A stretch of 64,000 nt of DNA from NCBI GenBank assembly GCA_017623235.1, contig JAGAPN010000050.1:1-64000 (forward strand), written 5' to 3'. This DNA is from Clostridia bacterium (GTDB taxonomy: Bacteria > Bacillota > Clostridia > Oscillospirales > Acutalibacteraceae). The position numbers and the translations under genes are program-made. Position 1 is the first letter of the stretch; every line of letters begins with the position of its first letter. Positions 61,142-64,000 of this stretch are shown here, piece after piece. The notes beneath the pieces are model-generated. The model was not told the origin of the DNA. It was given only the letters and a program-made list of their open reading frames with translations, and ran no database searches.

Positions 61142-63949
61142 TTACTCATCTCCTATACCAAATTCATCACAACGTCTTGCAATTTCGTTGTCGGTCTGCC
61201 TCATCCAATATTTGAGGGCTTCTCTGGGGTTTTTGCCGTTATAAAGCACCGCCTCAAAGGCGTTTGTTATGTTACGGGCTACGTAATATTCGCCGGGCAC
61301 GGTGGCCAGGGCTAAAGATTTATCTCTCTGGGCCTCCAGAGCCTTAAGCTCCTCACCCGACCAGGCTACCTGGGAATAGGCGCCCTTATCTGCGGGAGAA
61401 TAGCGGCCTGCTATGCCGAATACCGATTCCAGCTTGCGGCTGTAGACCCGCTGGGTATCCCCTGCGGTCCACCACTTAAGGAACTGCCAGGCGGCCTCCT
61501 TATCCTCGGCATCGCTGAGGATGCAGGCCGAGGTGGAGGTGAGAATAGCGGTATTCTCACCCTTGGTAACACCGGGTATCTCGGTCATTTTCCAGAGGTT
61601 TCTGATTTCAGGCGCCGAGGCCTGAAGCTTATAGTAAAAGTCGTAGGTGATAATGGTCAGGGGCAGCTCACCCGTGCGGAAACGGTTGTAGTCGTCCTTG
61701 ACGATGGGGGCACCGTACTGACTGTAGAAGTCGGTCCACATTTCGAAGGCCTTATAGGCTGTGGGGGATGTAAGCTCGGTAGCCGTAAGGCTTTCGTTAA
61801 ATACTCTTCCGCCCATTTGCAGCACCAACAGGCTGAACATATCGGCAGGAAGGCCGATATTCATATTATTGCGCTGCAGCACCTCTGCCACGTCGTACAT
61901 TTCCTCCCAGGTTTCGGGCGGGGTAAGACCCAGGTCGTCGAAAACGTCGGTACGGTAGAACATCATATCGAAGTTTACCGATTCGGGCAGGGCGTAGGTG
62001 TGACCCTTTATAGAAAAGGTGTCAAGTATGGTATCGGGATAGTTGCCCGTTACTTCACGGAAATCCGAAAACTCATCCAAAGGAACGATAGCATCTCTCA
62101 GGGCCAGGGAAACGGGGCTTAACCCACTAACCGAAACGTCGGGGCCGCGGCCCGAAAGCACGGCGGTTTCCAGAGTACCCTGCACCAGCTGGAGGTTAAC
62201 CATAACCCCTGTGGAGGGCACGAAATCGGAGTCTATCATTTCCTTGATAATATCGGCCTGGTCACGGCCCGAGGCGGTCCACACGGTGATTACGGTGCCG
62301 TCCTCCTCGTCGTAGGTGTTGCCCACGGTGGAATAATCCTCCACAAAGGCGCCCAGGAAGGACTTTACGTGGAATACCAGAGTTTCAAGGAAGGGAGCCT
62401 TTATTTCGGGCAGCTCCTCCCCTTCGGGCAAAAGGTAGAGCTTATCCAGCTGGAGGCTCTGGGACTGGAGATTAAGTGACCAGGAGGAGAGAGAGGACAC
62501 GTTGGAACGGAAGCTTTCAAGCTGTTCGGAGATAGCGTCCTGGCTCTTTATAAACTTTTTAAGTTGCTTGCAGATACGGTCGATAAGGGAGGCCTCGGAG
62601 CCTTTAGTGCCCGTAAGCTCATACATATCGTCGGAGATACTGCACAGCTCTTCGTATACTGCAGAAAAATTCTCTTTAAGCTCGGGAATGGATTCGTGGA
62701 GGTAGTAGTTTCTCCACATATCGGGGGTGGTGCCTGTAATTGCCACTATTCTGGAATAGCAGGCGTTAAGGGTATCTACACACATATCGGTGCGTAAAAT
62801 AACGTCGGAAATAACGCTGAGGGTGGGCACCAGGGTAATGGTGTGTCTGCCCTCCTCCAGCCAGACGGCATAGTCGTCGGTACATACGCCGTTCCAGGCG
62901 GTAGTATAGGGAAAAGCAACCTGAGAAAGCTCGCTGTAGGGCAGCTCTCCGTCAATAAGCAGCTGCCTGTAGGTGGACATTCCCCTAAGGAAGTTCTGCT
63001 TATACCTGAAGCCAAAGCTGTAAAAGCCTGCCTTTTCAACCTCAAACTCCCAGGTAATTTCGTGGATACGGTTGTTCCAGGCGGCGCCGCCTATGTTGTT
63101 AAGACGGGTCTTTACGGGATTTGAGGGGGTGGTGGCAGGGTCGGCCCTGTCGGCGTTGGGGTAAAGCATTGGGGAGGTTTTGGAGTAGGGCTTTTCAGCC
63201 TCTATAACTATGGCCTCGCCTTTACCCGATTTGCCCGAATGCTCGGCGCTGTACTCCTCAAAGGAGATGTCCTCCTCGGGATTATAAAGTGTAATACCGC
63301 TGATAACGATAGGGTCCCTTAGGGCCTCAAGGGTAATGGTATGCTCCCCTGCCGTAAGATAAAAGGCGTAGGGGTCGCAAAATACCCCCTCGTCATCCTG
63401 GACGGGGTAGCTGTGCCACTGGGGCACCGCAATATGCTCGGGTCGAATCTGATTGCCGTTGTTATCCAGCAAAAATTCGTCCTTTTCGTAGTTAAAAATT
63501 CTGGGGAAGGAAATTCCTGCGCACTCGTCAAAGGGCAGCTCTCCGTCAAGGGTGAAGGCATATTCCAGCACGGCGCCCTTGCCCTCTACCGAGTAGTAAT
63601 CTACCTTTATGCAGTAAAGGCTGTCGGCAGGCAGGCTGACCTTAAAGGTGGCGCTGCCACTGCCGTTTTTCCAGATAAGACAGTTCTCTCTGCCCTCAAA
63701 GGCCCCTATCTCAATTCCCGAATCGTCGGAAAACTCGGCCGAGGTAAGGTTTAAATTAATCTGTTCTCCTCCGACGGGGGTATCCTTATGGGTCCTGCTG
63801 TAAACGAAATAGGAGGATTCCCCCGAATATTTGGCAAGTATTTCTTCTGTCGAGGGCTGTGCGGCCGAGGCGGTAAAGCCGACGGGCAAGGCCAGCGCCG
63901 CCGCCAGGACAAAGGCCGTCAGCGCCTTGACTTTGCGGTGAAAACTCAT
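61142..63949 (-). CDS. Module B: large solute-binding protein with N-terminal lectin-like domains
   Basis: 935 residues: signal peptide (1-30, ending TASAAQ, no Cys), a first beta-sandwich (about 50-230), a second CBM6/35-like sandwich (about 245-395; IVIEAEKPYSK, AGFYSFGFRYKQ, WLEEGRHTITL), a helical spacer (about 405-540) and a family 1 binding domain (about 550-935; ITVWTASGRDQAD, GHTYALPESVNFDMMFYRTDVF, VLQRNNMNI, WQFLKWWTAGD). Domain order and many blocks match the module A protein. AAAGGAGG stands 8 bases before the ATG. It is the first gene of module B seen here; the promoter lies beyond the right edge or in 63950-64000, where I see none clearly. Confidence 0.86.
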   Translation of the reverse strand: MSFHRKVKALTAFVLAAALALPVGFTASAAQPSTEEILAKYSGESSYFVYSRTHKDTPVGGEQINLNLTSAEFSDDSGIEIGAFEGRENCLIWKNGSGSATFKVSLPADSLYCIKVDYYSVEGKGAVLEYAFTLDGELPFDECAGISFPRIFNYEKDEFLLDNNGNQIRPEHIAVPQWHSYPVQDDEGVFCDPYAFYLTAGEHTITLEALRDPIVISGITLYNPEEDISFEEYSAEHSGKSGKGEAIVIEAEKPYSKTSPMLYPNADRADPATTPSNPVKTRLNNIGGAAWNNRIHEITWEFEVEKAGFYSFGFRYKQNFLRGMSTYRQLLIDGELPYSELSQVAFPYTTAWNGVCTDDYAVWLEEGRHTITLVPTLSVISDVILRTDMCVDTLNACYSRIVAITGTTPDMWRNYYLHESIPELKENFSAVYEELCSISDDMYELTGTKGSEASLIDRICKQLKKFIKSQDAISEQLESFRSNVSSLSSWSLNLQSQSLQLDKLYLLPEGEELPEIKAPFLETLVFHVKSFLGAFVEDYSTVGNTYDEEDGTVITVWTASGRDQADIIKEMIDSDFVPSTGVMVNLQLVQGTLETAVLSGRGPDVSVSGLSPVSLALRDAIVPLDEFSDFREVTGNYPDTILDTFSIKGHTYALPESVNFDMMFYRTDVFDDLGLTPPETWEEMYDVAEVLQRNNMNIGLPADMFSLLVLQMGGRVFNESLTATELTSPTAYKAFEMWTDFYSQYGAPIVKDDYNRFRTGELPLTIITYDFYYKLQASAPEIRNLWKMTEIPGVTKGENTAILTSTSACILSDAEDKEAAWQFLKWWTAGDTQRVYSRKLESVFGIAGRYSPADKGAYSQVAWSGEELKALEAQRDKSLALATVPGEYYVARNITNAFEAVLYNGKNPREALKYWMRQTDNEIARRCDEFGIGDE

Positions 63950-64000
63950 AGGGGTATCCTCCTTTCCGAAAAAAATAAGTTTTAGGGTTTAATACTCGTC

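Noticed and set aside
13335..63949. Modules A and B as an assembly duplication
   Set aside because: The counterpart genes share order and motifs but differ widely in sequence, in lipobox presence and apparently in base composition, so they are real, old paralogues.
63950..64000. Promoter for module B at the right edge
   Set aside because: Only the ribosome binding site and an A/T-rich stretch are visible; no -35 and -10 pair can be supported in 50 bases.

Overview
The window looks like chromosome of an anaerobic, polysaccharide-degrading Gram-positive of the Clostridia (gut or rumen Oscillospirales-type, possibly an uncultured genome). The clues are lipoproteins and C-terminal membrane-tail surface proteins, a type I dockerin, a [2Fe-2S]-containing anaerobic flavoprotein trio, strong AGGAGG ribosome binding sites, and many GTG and TTG starts. 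No tRNA, rRNA or CRISPR array was seen.

Layout: 1-1 kb is the 3' end of a large serine recombinase, probably the edge of a mobile element. 1.1-6.2 kb holds an AraC regulator divergent from a four-gene plus-strand operon (two flavoproteins, a DUF1667 protein, an SGNH hydrolase). From 6.2 kb to the right edge every gene is on the minus strand. 6.2-13.2 kb is a glycan catabolic operon: GH36 alpha-galactosidase, AraC regulator, MBL hydrolase, TIM-barrel isomerase, trehalase/GH63-like hydrolase and a frameshifted GH43; an operator-like 25-bp palindrome covers its likely promoter. 13.3-24.4 kb is module A. 24.4-39.3 kb encodes two giant GLUG-type repeat proteins (one ending in GH16), a lipoprotein solute-binding protein and a GH16 lipoprotein, with a promoter and inverted repeat upstream. 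39.5-53 kb is a set of secreted and anchored proteins (concanavalin-like repeat proteins, one with a metallophosphoesterase and dockerin, and four beta-helix proteins) plus a sugar isomerase and a terminator. 53.1-63.9 kb is module B.

The central observation is that modules A and B are the same seven-gene cassette in the same order (in transcription order): a 930-950 aa solute-binding protein with N-terminal lectin-like domains, MalF-type permease, MalG-type permease, an NHL-propeller/Yip1 membrane protein, a DUF5696 protein, a second MalF and a second MalG. Neither module has an ATPase. The big binding proteins lack a lipobox, so the NHL/Yip1 protein may dock them. Each module sits upstream of a different set of very large secreted proteins. 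I read this as a glycan capture, processing and import system of a type I do not know from the literature; the substrate is not determined, though GH16, GH36 and GH43 together fit a galactan or beta-glucan. All assignments are from reading sequence only; no searches were run.
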